Positions 1-8,283 of a stretch of 45,621 nt of DNA are shown here, one piece after another. The DNA comes from Microvirga pakistanensis (GTDB taxonomy: Bacteria; Pseudomonadota; Alphaproteobacteria; Rhizobiales; Beijerinckiaceae). Both the position numbers and the translations under genes were made by a program. Within the stretch, counting starts at the first letter, position 1. Each line of letters begins with the position of its first letter. The notes under the pieces are model-generated. The model ran no database searches. It saw nothing but the letters and a program-made list of their open reading frames with translations, and had not been told where the DNA came from. Location of the stretch: positions 8,389 through 54,009 of the forward strand of contig NZ_SPJX01000664.1 of assembly GCF_004458765.1 (NCBI RefSeq). The letters are read 5' to 3'.

Positions 1-423
1 CCGCTGGCGCTGCCCGCCCGAAAGCTGACGCGGATAGCGCTCGAGCAGTTTCTCCAGGTCGAGAATAGCCGCCGCCCGCCTGACCTTCGCGTCGATCTCG
101 GATTTCGGGCGCCCCTTCAATCTGAGGGAGAAACTCATGTTATCGTAGACCGTCATATGGGGATAGAGCGCATAGTTCTGGAACACCATGGCGATGTCGC
201 GGTCCTTCGGCGGCTTGTCGTTCACGATGTTCCCGCCGATCCTGACGTCGCCCGATGAGATTTCCTCGAGCCCCGCGATCATGCGGAGCAAGGTCGATTT
301 CCCGCAGCCGGAAGGGCCGACCAGGATGACGAACTCGCCGTCGTCGATGTCCACGGTTACCCCATGGATGACTTCAGCAGAGCCATACCGCTTCCTGACA
401 TTGACAATGGAGACTGGCGCCAT
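1..423 (-). CDS. Sugar/polyol ABC transporter ATP-binding protein (partial, C-terminus outside window)
   Basis: ATPase of a carbohydrate importer of the MalK/UgpC family, which couples ATP hydrolysis to uptake through the two permeases encoded upstream. Reading from the ATG at 423-421, the protein begins MAPVSIVNVRKRYG. It shows a Walker A motif (GPSGCGKST, about residues 37-45), a Q-loop (MVFQNYALYPHMTV) and the start of the ABC signature (LSGGQRQR) just before the window edge. Walker B and the C-terminal regulatory domain lie outside. A ribosome site (GGAGG) sits 6 bases before the ATG, and only 10 bases separate it from the dehydrogenase stop, so it is the last visible gene of the operon. 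The family is secure; the substrate is inferred only from the neighbours. Confidence 0.95.
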   Translation of the reverse strand, partial: MAPVSIVNVRKRYGSAEVIHGVTVDIDDGEFVILVGPSGCGKSTLLRMIAGLEEISSGDVRIGGNIVNDKPPKDRDIAMVFQNYALYPHMTVYDNMSFSLRLKGRPKSEIDAKVRRAAAILDLEKLLERYPRQLSGGQRQR

Positions 424-433
424 GTTTCCTCCG

Positions 434-1477
434 CTAGTCCTGGTCCTGCATATCGATTTGAATCTTCACCTCCCCTTTCGGGGCGGAGGCCGCATATTCA
501 AAGGCTTCGACGCTCCTGGAGAAAGGAAAGGTCCGTGTGATCAAAGGACTGACATCGATAGCGCCCGAAGCAAGCATGGCGATACAGCGTGGGAAGACAT
601 GAGCGTAGCGAAAAACGTGCTCGACCCGAGCCTCTTTCACCTGAGCCTTGGCGACGTCGTAAGCGATCGGCTCCAGCGGGATGCCCACATAAATGACCCT
701 CCCTCCAGGGCAAAGCGGGTCGAACACATCGGCCGCGGCTTTCTCGTTCCCGGAGCATTCGAACACGATATCGGCCCCCCATCCGTCCGTTTCCGCACGC
801 ACCGCCTCGACGAGATCGCGGTCGCGCACATTGACCGGGTTGACCGGGCCCAGCGTCGCAGCAATCGCGAGCTTGTCGTCATCGACGTCGCTCACGATCA
901 CCCGAGCACATCCAGCTGCAAGAGCCGAGAGGACCGTCACGAGACCGATCGGTCCAGCACCGATGACGACCGCGATGTCCCCGGGCCTGACCTGAGCCTT
1001 CGTCGCCGCATGAACCCCCACAGCCAGGGGCTCAACCATGGCCGCCGCTTCGAAAGACACATTGTCCGGCAGCTTGAACGTAAAATCCGCAGGATGAACG
1101 ACACTCGGACGGAGGACACCGTGAATCGGAGGCGTGGCCCAGAACCTGACGGCGGGATCGAGATTATACAATCCCAGGCGCGTCGCCCGGCTGGCCGGAT
1201 CCGGGACTCCCGGTTCCATGCAAACCCGGTCCCCCACATTGAACTCGTGAACGGCAGCGCCGACCTCGGAAATGACACCGGCTGCCTCGTGGCCGAGAAC
1301 CATAGGCTCCCGAACCACGAACGGGCCGATGGCGCCATGCGTGTAATAATGCACATCGCTGCCGCACACGCCCACGACCTTCAACTGGATACGAACATCC
1401 CGCGGGCCAAGCTCCTCCTCGACGACGTGATCACGGAGAACGAGCTTTCCCTTTTCCTCAAGAACGAGCGCTTTCAT
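434..1477 (-). CDS. Zinc-type medium-chain dehydrogenase, xylitol/sorbitol dehydrogenase-like
   Basis: Cytoplasmic NAD(P)-dependent polyol dehydrogenase of the MDR superfamily, 347 aa, the usual length. It probably oxidises the polyol brought in by the surrounding ABC transporter to a ketose. Visible are the catalytic zinc ligands Cys38 (GVCGSD) and His63-Glu64 (GHEAAG), a later EPLAVG stretch, and the Rossmann motif GAGPIGL near residue 173. The lobe that carries four structural-zinc cysteines in alcohol dehydrogenases has only one cysteine here (Cys86, in VCMEPG), so the structural zinc site is missing, as in some sorbitol and xylitol dehydrogenases. The ATG at 1477 is preceded by AAGGAGGAG. 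The gene sits between the 68-aa membrane protein and the ATPase in the same operon. The exact polyol is not determined by sequence. Confidence 0.92.
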   Translation of the reverse strand: MKALVLEEKGKLVLRDHVVEEELGPRDVRIQLKVVGVCGSDVHYYTHGAIGPFVVREPMVLGHEAAGVISEVGAAVHEFNVGDRVCMEPGVPDPASRATRLGLYNLDPAVRFWATPPIHGVLRPSVVHPADFTFKLPDNVSFEAAAMVEPLAVGVHAATKAQVRPGDIAVVIGAGPIGLVTVLSALAAGCARVIVSDVDDDKLAIAATLGPVNPVNVRDRDLVEAVRAETDGWGADIVFECSGNEKAAADVFDPLCPGGRVIYVGIPLEPIAYDVAKAQVKEARVEHVFRYAHVFPRCIAMLASGAIDVSPLITRTFPFSRSVEAFEYAASAPKGEVKIQIDMQDQD

Positions 1478-1489
1478 CGAAGCTCCTCC

Positions 1490-1696
1490 TTATCCACGCA
1501 TGACAATGATTGCCCCAAGGACCAGCGACAACACCGTGGCAACGCCGAGAGGGAGAGCAGCTTCGACGAAGCGCATCCAGAACAGGTGCAAGGCCACGAA
1601 CAGCAAGACCGCGATGAAGACACGGTCAAACGCATTGGTCTCAATAGGTAGGAAACCGTGCCGCCTCCCCTCAGTTTTCTCCGCTCGATCGCTCAC
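1490..1696 (-). CDS. Small two-helix membrane protein in the polyol ABC operon
   Basis: A 68-residue protein with a charged N-terminus (MSDRAEKTEGRRHG) and two hydrophobic segments, about residues 24-41 and 46-66. It starts at a GTG three bases after the stop of the upstream permease gene. The permease's last codons supply an AAGGAG ribosome site at good spacing, so translation is probably coupled. It ends 12 bases before the dehydrogenase start. I do not recognise a named family. Small membrane proteins do occur in polyol and glycerol ABC operons of rhizobia, and the position suggests an accessory role in transport. No enzymatic motif is visible. Confidence 0.75.
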   Translation of the reverse strand: MSDRAEKTEGRRHGFLPIETNAFDRVFIAVLLFVALHLFWMRFVEAALPLGVATVLSLVLGAIIVMRG

Positions 1697-1699
1697 AGA

Positions 1700-2551
1700 T
1701 CACTCCTTGACAGCCCCGAAGGTAAGACCCGCCACGATGTGACGCTGCGCTAGGCCGAGCACGAGAAGGGCCGGGACAAGGGTCAACATCGCCGTCGCAG
1801 CCATCCGACCCCAATTGGTGCCGGTGACGGTCACGAACTCGGCAAGTCCAGTCGTAATGGTTCGCGCGTGCACGCTGGTCAACGTTGCCGCGAACAGGTA
1901 TTCGTTCCACGCGAACACCCAGGTGAGAATTCCGGTGACAGCAAGACCAGGTTTGGCCAGTGGCAGGATGACTTTGGTCAGGACCTGCCATGTGTTGGCG
2001 CCGTCGACGAAGGCAGCCTCATCAAGCTCCTTCGGAATTGCGTCGATCATCCCCCTCAAGGTCCAGATCGCGAACGGAAGATTGAAGACGCAATAGAGAA
2101 GGATCAGGCCGATCTTCGTGTCGAACAGCCTTACATCCGCCACCACAAAGACCTGGGTATAGAGAAGGAACAGCGGCAGCAGGAATACTGCCGGCGGCGC
2201 CATACGGTTTGTGATCGTCCAGAAAAACAGGTTTTCCTTCCCTGGCAGCTTGTAGCGCGACAAGGCATAGGTTGCGAACAGGGCCAGGGTCGTCACGAGA
2301 ACTGCATTTGCCGTGGCAATAACAATGGAATTGACCATGTACCGTTGGAACGCCGGATCGCTCACCGTGCTCGTATAGTTTTCGGTGAAGAAGCTCGTGA
2401 TCAGGAAACTCGGGCTGCCGAACAGCTGGACGCGGCTCCTGGCGGAGACGACGAACATCCAGTAGATCGGCAGCAGCGTGACGATGCTGGAGATAAGCCA
2501 GAACAGAATGGCCCCAAGCGAAGCCGACGCTTTGTTGCGCAAGTGACGCAT
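1700..2551 (-). CDS. Carbohydrate ABC transporter permease, MalG family
   Basis: Inner-membrane permease of 283 aa with six predicted membrane helices. It shows the EAA loop that docks on the ATPase (ELDEAAFVDGANTWQV, then ILPLAKPG, near residues 180-205), typical of MalG/UgpE proteins. It forms a heterodimer with the MalF-type permease just upstream. The start ATG overlaps the last base of the preceding stop codon (TGATG), so the two subunits are translationally coupled. The C-terminal end (GLTFGAVKE) is the usual MalG-type tail. The substrate is inferred to be a polyol from the linked dehydrogenase. Confidence 0.95.
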   Translation of the reverse strand: MRHLRNKASASLGAILFWLISSIVTLLPIYWMFVVSARSRVQLFGSPSFLITSFFTENYTSTVSDPAFQRYMVNSIVIATANAVLVTTLALFATYALSRYKLPGKENLFFWTITNRMAPPAVFLLPLFLLYTQVFVVADVRLFDTKIGLILLYCVFNLPFAIWTLRGMIDAIPKELDEAAFVDGANTWQVLTKVILPLAKPGLAVTGILTWVFAWNEYLFAATLTSVHARTITTGLAEFVTVTGTNWGRMAATAMLTLVPALLVLGLAQRHIVAGLTFGAVKE

Positions 2552-3432
2552 CAGTCAGCCCTCTTCAAGTCGCGCCGTGCGACGAGCCCCGCGTAGAGCA
2601 TCCAGCAAAGGACGATCGTAAGATAGAGTGTGATGAGCGACATGGCTGATCCATACCCGTAATCGGTTTTTGGAAACACCACACGCCAGATGTGCAGCCC
2701 GATGTAACGTGTGGCGGCCCCGGGCCCGCCGCCGGTCAGCATCCAGACCTCGTCGACGGTGCGCAGCGCATCCATCATCCTGATGAAGACCGTTGCGAGA
2801 ATGGCAGGCTTCAGCAGCGGCAGGGTGATATGCCAGAAAATCTGAAAGCGGTTCGCGCCATCGATCTGGGCCTGCTCGAACGGCTCCTTCGGCAAGGAGG
2901 AGAGCGCCGCGAGAAGGGTTAGTGTGACGAGTGGCGTCCAATGCCACACATCCATGACAACCGTGGTGAAAAAGGCTTGATCGATATATCGGCTGATGTT
3001 GAACTCATAGCCGAACCAGCGGTTCAGGTAATACGGCAAGGGTCCGAGGCCGGGCACCGTCAGAAGGCGCCAAGTGGCGCCGACAGCGATCGGGGCGATC
3101 ACAAGCGGCAATGTGTGAATGGTGCGGAAGAACCCCTTGCCGGGAAAGTCCCGCATGAACGCTTGGGCCAGAAAGTATCCCAGCACGATCTCGCTCACGA
3201 CGGCAAAGAACGCGAATTTCAGCGTCAGCCACAGGGAGTAGAGGAACTGGTCGTCAAAGACGAGGCGCCTGAAATTGTCGGCTCCCGTAAACCGCATCTC
3301 AGGGTCGGCAGCGAAACTGTTCCACTGCGTGAAGCCGATGACAAGCACGTAGAGGAAGGGTAGAACCCCAAAGACGAACAGGATGAGGAGGGTCGGCGCG
3401 AGGAATAGCCATCCCACCGAGGACGAACGCAT
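2551..3432 (-). CDS. Carbohydrate ABC transporter permease, MalF family
   Basis: Inner-membrane permease of 293 aa, about six helices, with the EAA loop (EPFEQAQIDGANRFQIF then ITLPLLKP, near residues 190-215). This is the first permease of the polyol-type importer, and it pairs with the MalG-type subunit encoded directly after it. The ATG at 3432 has a GCAGGAGC ribosome site 6-8 bases upstream. A strong stem-loop lies between this gene and the binding-protein gene, which may lower permease expression relative to the binding protein. Confidence 0.95.
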   Translation of the reverse strand: MRSSSVGWLFLAPTLLILFVFGVLPFLYVLVIGFTQWNSFAADPEMRFTGADNFRRLVFDDQFLYSLWLTLKFAFFAVVSEIVLGYFLAQAFMRDFPGKGFFRTIHTLPLVIAPIAVGATWRLLTVPGLGPLPYYLNRWFGYEFNISRYIDQAFFTTVVMDVWHWTPLVTLTLLAALSSLPKEPFEQAQIDGANRFQIFWHITLPLLKPAILATVFIRMMDALRTVDEVWMLTGGGPGAATRYIGLHIWRVVFPKTDYGYGSAMSLITLYLTIVLCWMLYAGLVARRDLKRAD

Positions 3433-3480
3433 CGTGTGCTCCTGCCAACCGATCCCGACGGATCAGCGATTTGGGTTTGA

Positions 3481-3508
3481 TGGCCACCGCAGCGGAACGC
3501 GGTGGCCA
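3481..3508. terminator. Stem-loop downstream of binding-protein gene
   Basis: A perfect 10-bp inverted repeat, tggccaccgc / gcggtggcca, with an 8-base loop. It starts 25 bases after the stop of the solute-binding protein gene and about 50 bases before the MalF-type permease. There is no strong T-run, so it fits an intercistronic mRNA-stabilising or partially terminating hairpin, which in ABC operons raises binding protein over permease. A similar hairpin occupies the same position in the second ABC operon (27502-27531). Confidence 0.7.
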
Positions 3509-3532
3509 AGAGAGTTCAGGAGGATAGGTGCT

Positions 3533-4963
3533 TTACTTACGGTAGCCCAGATTCTTCAACTCTGCATCCGCTGCAGCAGCCGCCTTGTCGAGCGCTTCGT
3601 CAGGCTTCAGCTCGCCTGTGATCGCCTGGTAGATGAAGGGAGCGATAGCCTCACGCACCTGATTGTGGAACGGGAAGGGAGGAGCACCACGGAAGAGCGG
3701 TCCTTTCTCGCGCATCAGGGTGTAATAGCCGTCGACCTTCTTGTCCTGCTCCTTCACCTTCGGATCATCGTAGGTGGCATTATGGGTGATGCGCGATCCG
3801 GCAAGTGCCCAGTCCGCCTGCACGGATTCTTGCCCGATGTACTGCAGCCAGAGCAGAGCGGCCTTCTTGTTCTTCGACGAATGCGGGATGCCGAAGGCGC
3901 CGCCGTCGTAATAGCCGATATAGCCCTGGCCCGATGTGGCCTGCTCGATGACGCCGGGTTCAACGGGCGGGAGCGCCACACCGACCTTTCCGACGACTGT
4001 CGACTTCTTGTCATCCGTTGCGATCCAGGCGGCATTCTCTCCGTATACGAGTCCTTGTGCCGCCCTGCCCGCAGCGAAGGTCGCGGCAATCTCGTCCCAG
4101 GTGCTCGATGTCGATTCCGGTGGTGCATAGGCGAGATTGCCGATCCACCAAGCGAGAGCCGCCTTGGCTTCGGGACTGTTGAGACGCCCGCCATTCGCAA
4201 CCGATGCGCCATAGGTCTTCGCATCGATACCCCAGTTGTAGATCCCATAGGTCGGGAAAACGCTTTCGACCACCTCATAAACCGATGCAGGATGGCCCGA
4301 GGCCGCCTGGACGGTTGTTCCCCAAAGCTCCCCGCCGCTGGACTTTCCCCATTCCGTGAAGAACTCAGCGATCTGGCGATATTCCTTGTGATCCTTTGCC
4401 GGGGCAAGGTCGGCGCCGTATTTGGCCTTGTAGGCCTCCTTGACCTTGGGATCGTTGAACAGGTCCTTGCGGTACAGATAGACCTTGATGAAAGCCTCCA
4501 TCGGAACGCCGAACAGGTTGCCCTTGTCGTTCTTGAAGTTGTCAACGAAGCTCGTGAACTTCGATATGTCGAAAGTGGGCGACTTGAGATTGGGGCTTTC
4601 GTTCAGATCCGCAGTGATATCCACCAGGAAATTGCGGGCGAGATAGCTGTAGATGATGTCCTGCTCGATATAGACGAAGTCATAGATGCCGGTATTGGCT
4701 TCCATGTCCTTGATCGCCTTGTCGTACATCTGGTCCCAGGACGTTGCCTCGAACTCGACCTTGATGCCGGTTGCCTTCGTGAATGCAGGACCCAGGACGT
4801 CCTTGGCGTAGTTGGACGGCGGCGTGCTCTCGGAGATGCCTCGGATGGTCGTCCCTTCCAGTCCTTTCGCAGCGTCAGACCAAAAGTCGGCAAGCGCCGG
4901 AGTCGTGCTTGAGAGCAATGCAGTCGCAAATGCAGAGGCGATCAGTCCCTTGAAGTGATACAT
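3533..4963 (-). CDS. Extracellular (periplasmic) solute-binding protein, family 1
   Basis: Periplasmic sugar/polyol-binding protein of 476 aa. Residues 1-25 form a signal peptide (MYHFKGLIASAFATALLSS, cleavage near ALA-DF). The mature part looks like a family-1 two-lobe binding protein, with aromatic-rich segments such as DFVYIEQDI, EAFIKVYLYRKDLF and GYIGYYDGGAFGIP. It delivers ligand to the two permeases encoded downstream. The ATG at 4963 has a strong ribosome site (GGGAGGG, 8 bases upstream). It is the first gene of the transporter operon after the AraC-type regulator, and the 191-base spacer upstream probably holds the operon promoter. The ligand is probably a sugar alcohol, judged only from the linked dehydrogenase. 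Confidence 0.93.
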   Translation of the reverse strand: MYHFKGLIASAFATALLSSTTPALADFWSDAAKGLEGTTIRGISESTPPSNYAKDVLGPAFTKATGIKVEFEATSWDQMYDKAIKDMEANTGIYDFVYIEQDIIYSYLARNFLVDITADLNESPNLKSPTFDISKFTSFVDNFKNDKGNLFGVPMEAFIKVYLYRKDLFNDPKVKEAYKAKYGADLAPAKDHKEYRQIAEFFTEWGKSSGGELWGTTVQAASGHPASVYEVVESVFPTYGIYNWGIDAKTYGASVANGGRLNSPEAKAALAWWIGNLAYAPPESTSSTWDEIAATFAAGRAAQGLVYGENAAWIATDDKKSTVVGKVGVALPPVEPGVIEQATSGQGYIGYYDGGAFGIPHSSKNKKAALLWLQYIGQESVQADWALAGSRITHNATYDDPKVKEQDKKVDGYYTLMREKGPLFRGAPPFPFHNQVREAIAPFIYQAITGELKPDEALDKAAAAADAELKNLGYRK

Positions 4964-5154
4964 GGCGTTTTCCCTCCCGAACTCGTTCTGGCGAAAGACG
5001 CATTGTCGTTTCGCCGAGAACAGAATATGCGGCGCCCCTCCTTGGGAGCTGGCCGTATTGTTTTGGCAGGCTCGGGGCGAACAAATCAGAAGGTGATTGT
5101 CTGACCCGGCTCCCGGAAGCTGCGCGAACGTCTCGTGCCGCTTCCTAGGAAATT

Positions 5155-6156
5155 TTATGAAGCGCCGGCGAACTCTTCCACGCCTCTCCTCATCGGGATT
5201 TGTACTTTTTTGTCCGCCGTCGGGTTAAATCCGTATCTGGACGACAGGAAAACATGGTCCTGAAGCGGAGCCGGCCCCGGCGTGGTGCAGCGGCGCGCCG
5301 TTCGACGATAGGCGGAAGGTGTTTGATCGCAGAACTTCACGAATTGTCGATTGAAGTTCGCAATATTGTTGAACCCGACGTCAAAGCAGATCTCGGTGAC
5401 GGATCGGTCGGTGTGAGCCAAGAGCGTGCAGGCAGAGTAAATACGCGTCTGGTTGACATATTTCGCGAAGGTATGCCCGGTCTGCTTCTTGAAGAAGCGC
5501 GAGAAGGCGCTCGGCTCCATCCCGCAGAGTTGTGCAACGGCGGTCAGATGAACGTCCGAATAATAATTGTTGTGAATGTAGTTGATGGCACGCTCCGCTT
5601 TTTCCGACGGGCGCGACGGGATCGTGGCAGCGGGAGCACGATGGGACAGCGTTCTGCGCTCGGAAGGATTTCTTGCCAGTATCGCCATCAGTTCCAGAAA
5701 GAGGATCATCCGTCGCGCACCTTGAGCGCCACCGATCTGCCTGAGAAGGGCGGCCCCCTGACGCGCGGTTTCACCAGAGAACAGCAGTCCGAATGCAGCC
5801 TCGGACAGCAGCACCTGAACCTCCTCGAATTCAGGAAAGTTCGTGCAAATCCGATCGGCGCATTCGGGGCTGAACTGGATCAGCATGTCTCTGTCAGGAA
5901 CGGTCAGGCTTCCTGAATCACTCAGCCAGTTGTGAGGCAGGTTGGGGCCGGTCAGGACAAGGCACTCGGGCTCGAAAGGACCAACGAAATCCCCGATCAT
6001 CATGGTACCCGAAGAGTTCTGGATGAGATGGAGTTCGTATTCGGCGTGATAATGCCATTTCGCTAGGTGATGAGGGTAGTCATGCACGTTCCACCGAAAC
6101 GATGCGGATGGTGGAAAGACAATAACTTCATAGACTGGGACCGACTTGCGTTCCAT
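5155..6156 (-). CDS. AraC-family transcriptional regulator
   Basis: DNA-binding regulator of 333 aa. The N-terminal half resembles a cupin ligand-binding domain (WHYHAEYELHLI, then LTGPNLPHNW). The two-helix AraC/XylS DNA-binding domain lies near residues 190-290 (LTAVAQLCGMEPSAFSRFFK, then VTEICFDVGFNNIANFNRQF). The ATG at 6156 has GGAGGG 10 bases upstream. It is transcribed in the same direction as the polyol operon and lies directly upstream of it, so it is the likely sugar-responsive activator. The preceding gene is the GMC oxidoreductase. The C-terminal 50 residues after the HTH are longer than in most family members and unremarkable. Confidence 0.93.
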   Translation of the reverse strand: MERKSVPVYEVIVFPPSASFRWNVHDYPHHLAKWHYHAEYELHLIQNSSGTMMIGDFVGPFEPECLVLTGPNLPHNWLSDSGSLTVPDRDMLIQFSPECADRICTNFPEFEEVQVLLSEAAFGLLFSGETARQGAALLRQIGGAQGARRMILFLELMAILARNPSERRTLSHRAPAATIPSRPSEKAERAINYIHNNYYSDVHLTAVAQLCGMEPSAFSRFFKKQTGHTFAKYVNQTRIYSACTLLAHTDRSVTEICFDVGFNNIANFNRQFVKFCDQTPSAYRRTARRCTTPGPAPLQDHVFLSSRYGFNPTADKKVQIPMRRGVEEFAGAS

Positions 6157-6326
6157 TCTCGCCGCCCTCCATGTCGTGCAGCAGACCGTTTCCTCATCGT
6201 TCCGCTCATTGGCGGTTATCGTTCTCGCGTCCTTTCGACAGATCCGCGTTCGTCGAATTGAGCCGAATACGCTGACTGTTTTACAGGCTTCCCCAGTGAA
6301 TCTCGCTTCCCGGGCCAGATTTGATT

Positions 6327-8000
6327 TTAGGATACCATTTCGTAGCGTCGATCCTTGGCGACTTCTTGGCTTGGATTTGCCACGAATTCAGCCGCACGAT
6401 GTCCCAGCATCATGGCGGCCGCATTCGTGTTGGCGGAAGGGATGAACGGTATAGCGGAGCAATCGATCACCCGAAGGCCTTCGATCCCTCGCACCCGCAT
6501 CCGGGCATCGAGCACGGCCGTCGGGTCGCTGTCCGGACCCATCCGGGCGGAGCCCGAGGGGTGATAATTGGTTTTGACGGTCTTGCCGCAATAATCGGCG
6601 AGAGCCTCGTCACTCTCCACGCCGGGTCCGGGCAGCAGCTCGTCCGCAATTTTCGGTCCAATCGGCTTCGTTGCAAGCAGCCGGCGGGCGAAGCGGAGGG
6701 AAGCCAATGTCAGGCGCAGATCGTCCGGATGACCAAAGAAATTCGTGTCGACGATGGGCTTGTCCGCAGGGTTCGAGGAGCGCAGCCGGACTGAGCCGCG
6801 CGCCCTTGGTCGGAGCAGGCACGAAGTCAGCGTAACGCCATAGGTTGGCTTTGCGCTCGATACGTCCCGGTCCAGATACACGATCGGCGCGCAGTACAGC
6901 TGAACGGTCGGCCGCTCGCCACCGTCCGGATCGTAGAACAGACAGGCTTCAATTCCGGTCGTCGTGACGGGTCCGGTCCCGAAGAGAACATACTGGAGGC
7001 CGTTTCGCACCATGCGCCAGCCTTTGTCCTGCATGAAGTATCCGCTGGGCCGGTGCGTCGATGCGATCAGCGGCACCTCATGATGATCCTGCAGATTGGC
7101 TCCCACTCCCGGAAGGTCGGCCGCCACGGGGATCTCATGCTCCCTCAGGTGATCGGCTGGGCCGAGCCCCGACAGCATAAGCAGTTTCGCCGTGTTGTAT
7201 GTGCCCGTCGCCACGAGCACTTCGCCATCGGCATAGGCCTGAGCCTGCTGCCCGTTGGTGCTGTACTCCACGCCGACGGCGCGGCCGGCCTTGATGAGAA
7301 TCCTGGTGACGAGAGCGTCCGTCACGACGGTCAGGCGCGGATCCCCCATGACCTGTGACAGGAACGCCGCCACGGCGTCACAGCGCACCATCCGGCCGTT
7401 GGCGGCGCGCCCCATGGTGTGCTGCATCACGCCGACGCCCTCTTGGCGCTCGCCGTTGAAGTCGAGATTGTAAGGATGGCCCAGACCCTGTGCGGCGAGA
7501 ATGAAGTCCTGAGTCGTGTCGCACAGACTTCCCGGGTCGGAAACGAGCAGGTCGCCATCGATGCCATGGTAGGCGTTGTTGAATTTCGTGTTTCGCTCCA
7601 AAGCCTTGAAGTGAGGAAGCACGTCCGCGTACGACCAGCGGCTCCCGTCTCCGAGATAGGCGCTCCAGCTGTCGTAGTCCTCTCGCTGACCGCGCATGTA
7701 GACCATGGCGTTCACGGCGCTGCCGCCACCGAGGACCTTCGCCTGGGGAACGATCGGGGCTCTTCCCCCGAGGTGCCGCTGAGGCACGGTCTGGTGCATC
7801 TCGAGAAAATCGTCCCGGGCGAGATATTTCATATATCCGGCCGGCATGCGCATGATGGATGCCGTCTTGGCGGGTCCTCGCTCGATCAGGAGCACACGAC
7901 AGCCGAAATCACGGACCAGCCGTGTCGCCGCCACACATCCGGCGGAACCTCCGCCCGCAATGATGAAGTCGTAGCTCAGCTTTGGACCTGAAGCCGCCAT
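6327..8000 (-). CDS. GMC-family FAD-dependent oxidoreductase (choline/alcohol dehydrogenase-like)
   Basis: Flavoprotein of 557 aa that oxidises alcohols, in the glucose-methanol-choline family. Visible are the FAD-binding GGGSAGC near residue 18, the first GMC signature region (LGGGSAVNAMVYMRG), the second (ATGTYNTAKLLMLSGLGP), and the catalytic pair His480 (NYHPSGSARMG) and Asn524 (SANTN). The 44-residue spacing of that pair matches the His/Asn type of choline oxidase. The frame is open for 46 more codons upstream, but that part has no family similarity. I chose the ATG at 8000, whose MAASGPKLSYDFII leads directly into the FAD motif; the ribosome site there is weak. Location next to the polyol transporter and AraC gene suggests it oxidises a related alcohol, which is an inference. 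Confidence 0.93.
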   Translation of the reverse strand: MAASGPKLSYDFIIAGGGSAGCVAATRLVRDFGCRVLLIERGPAKTASIMRMPAGYMKYLARDDFLEMHQTVPQRHLGGRAPIVPQAKVLGGGSAVNAMVYMRGQREDYDSWSAYLGDGSRWSYADVLPHFKALERNTKFNNAYHGIDGDLLVSDPGSLCDTTQDFILAAQGLGHPYNLDFNGERQEGVGVMQHTMGRAANGRMVRCDAVAAFLSQVMGDPRLTVVTDALVTRILIKAGRAVGVEYSTNGQQAQAYADGEVLVATGTYNTAKLLMLSGLGPADHLREHEIPVAADLPGVGANLQDHHEVPLIASTHRPSGYFMQDKGWRMVRNGLQYVLFGTGPVTTTGIEACLFYDPDGGERPTVQLYCAPIVYLDRDVSSAKPTYGVTLTSCLLRPRARGSVRLRSSNPADKPIVDTNFFGHPDDLRLTLASLRFARRLLATKPIGPKIADELLPGPGVESDEALADYCGKTVKTNYHPSGSARMGPDSDPTAVLDARMRVRGIEGLRVIDCSAIPFIPSANTNAAAMMLGHRAAEFVANPSQEVAKDRRYEMVS

Positions 8001-8092
8001 CGTTTCCACCCTGCCGCCCCTTCGATGAGGAGCTTTGGGAGAGCCTACGATGGCAATCTGGGGTCGACTACGGCCATTAGTGAACCCGATCT

Positions 8093-8127
8093 GTACTTTT
8101 TTGACCACATTATGTGCCATAAAGTAC
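8093..8127. promoter_or_regulatory. Nested inverted repeat upstream of the GMC gene (candidate operator)
   Basis: Outer arms gtacttt (8093-8099) and aaagtac (8121-8127) flank an inner dyad, cacat-t-atgtg (8106-8116), almost concentric with them. It lies 93-127 bases upstream of the chosen GMC start, in an A/T-rich island where a promoter is expected. The symmetry suits a dimeric regulator site. The regulator cannot be named from sequence; the neighbouring AraC-type protein usually binds direct repeats, so it is not an obvious fit. Confidence 0.4.
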
Positions 8128-8283
8128 GGGCTTGCCATTTAAACGGGTGCCGGGCCCCTATCGAGCAGAGGTATTCTGATGAGGTCGGCTATGCTCATCG
8201 GATGCATGCCACGATACGGGAGCTCGGCGAAGGGCCTCCGCTTCCCTCACGGATATCGTTGCAGTGTTGATCCAAGATGGGCC

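Noticed and set aside
188..1651. A long plus-strand open frame opposite the dehydrogenase and ATPase genes.
   Set aside because: The minus strand has the motif-bearing proteins with ribosome sites; the plus frame spans their boundary and is rich in Arg, His and Asp.
3383..4912. A 509-codon plus-strand frame opposite the solute-binding protein.
   Set aside because: Antisense shadow; the minus-strand protein has a signal peptide and family motifs.
5195..5215. The string tgtactttttt also occurs here, as in the GMC promoter (8092-8102).
   Set aside because: Here it lies inside the AraC coding sequence without the second arm of the dyad; it is probably chance.
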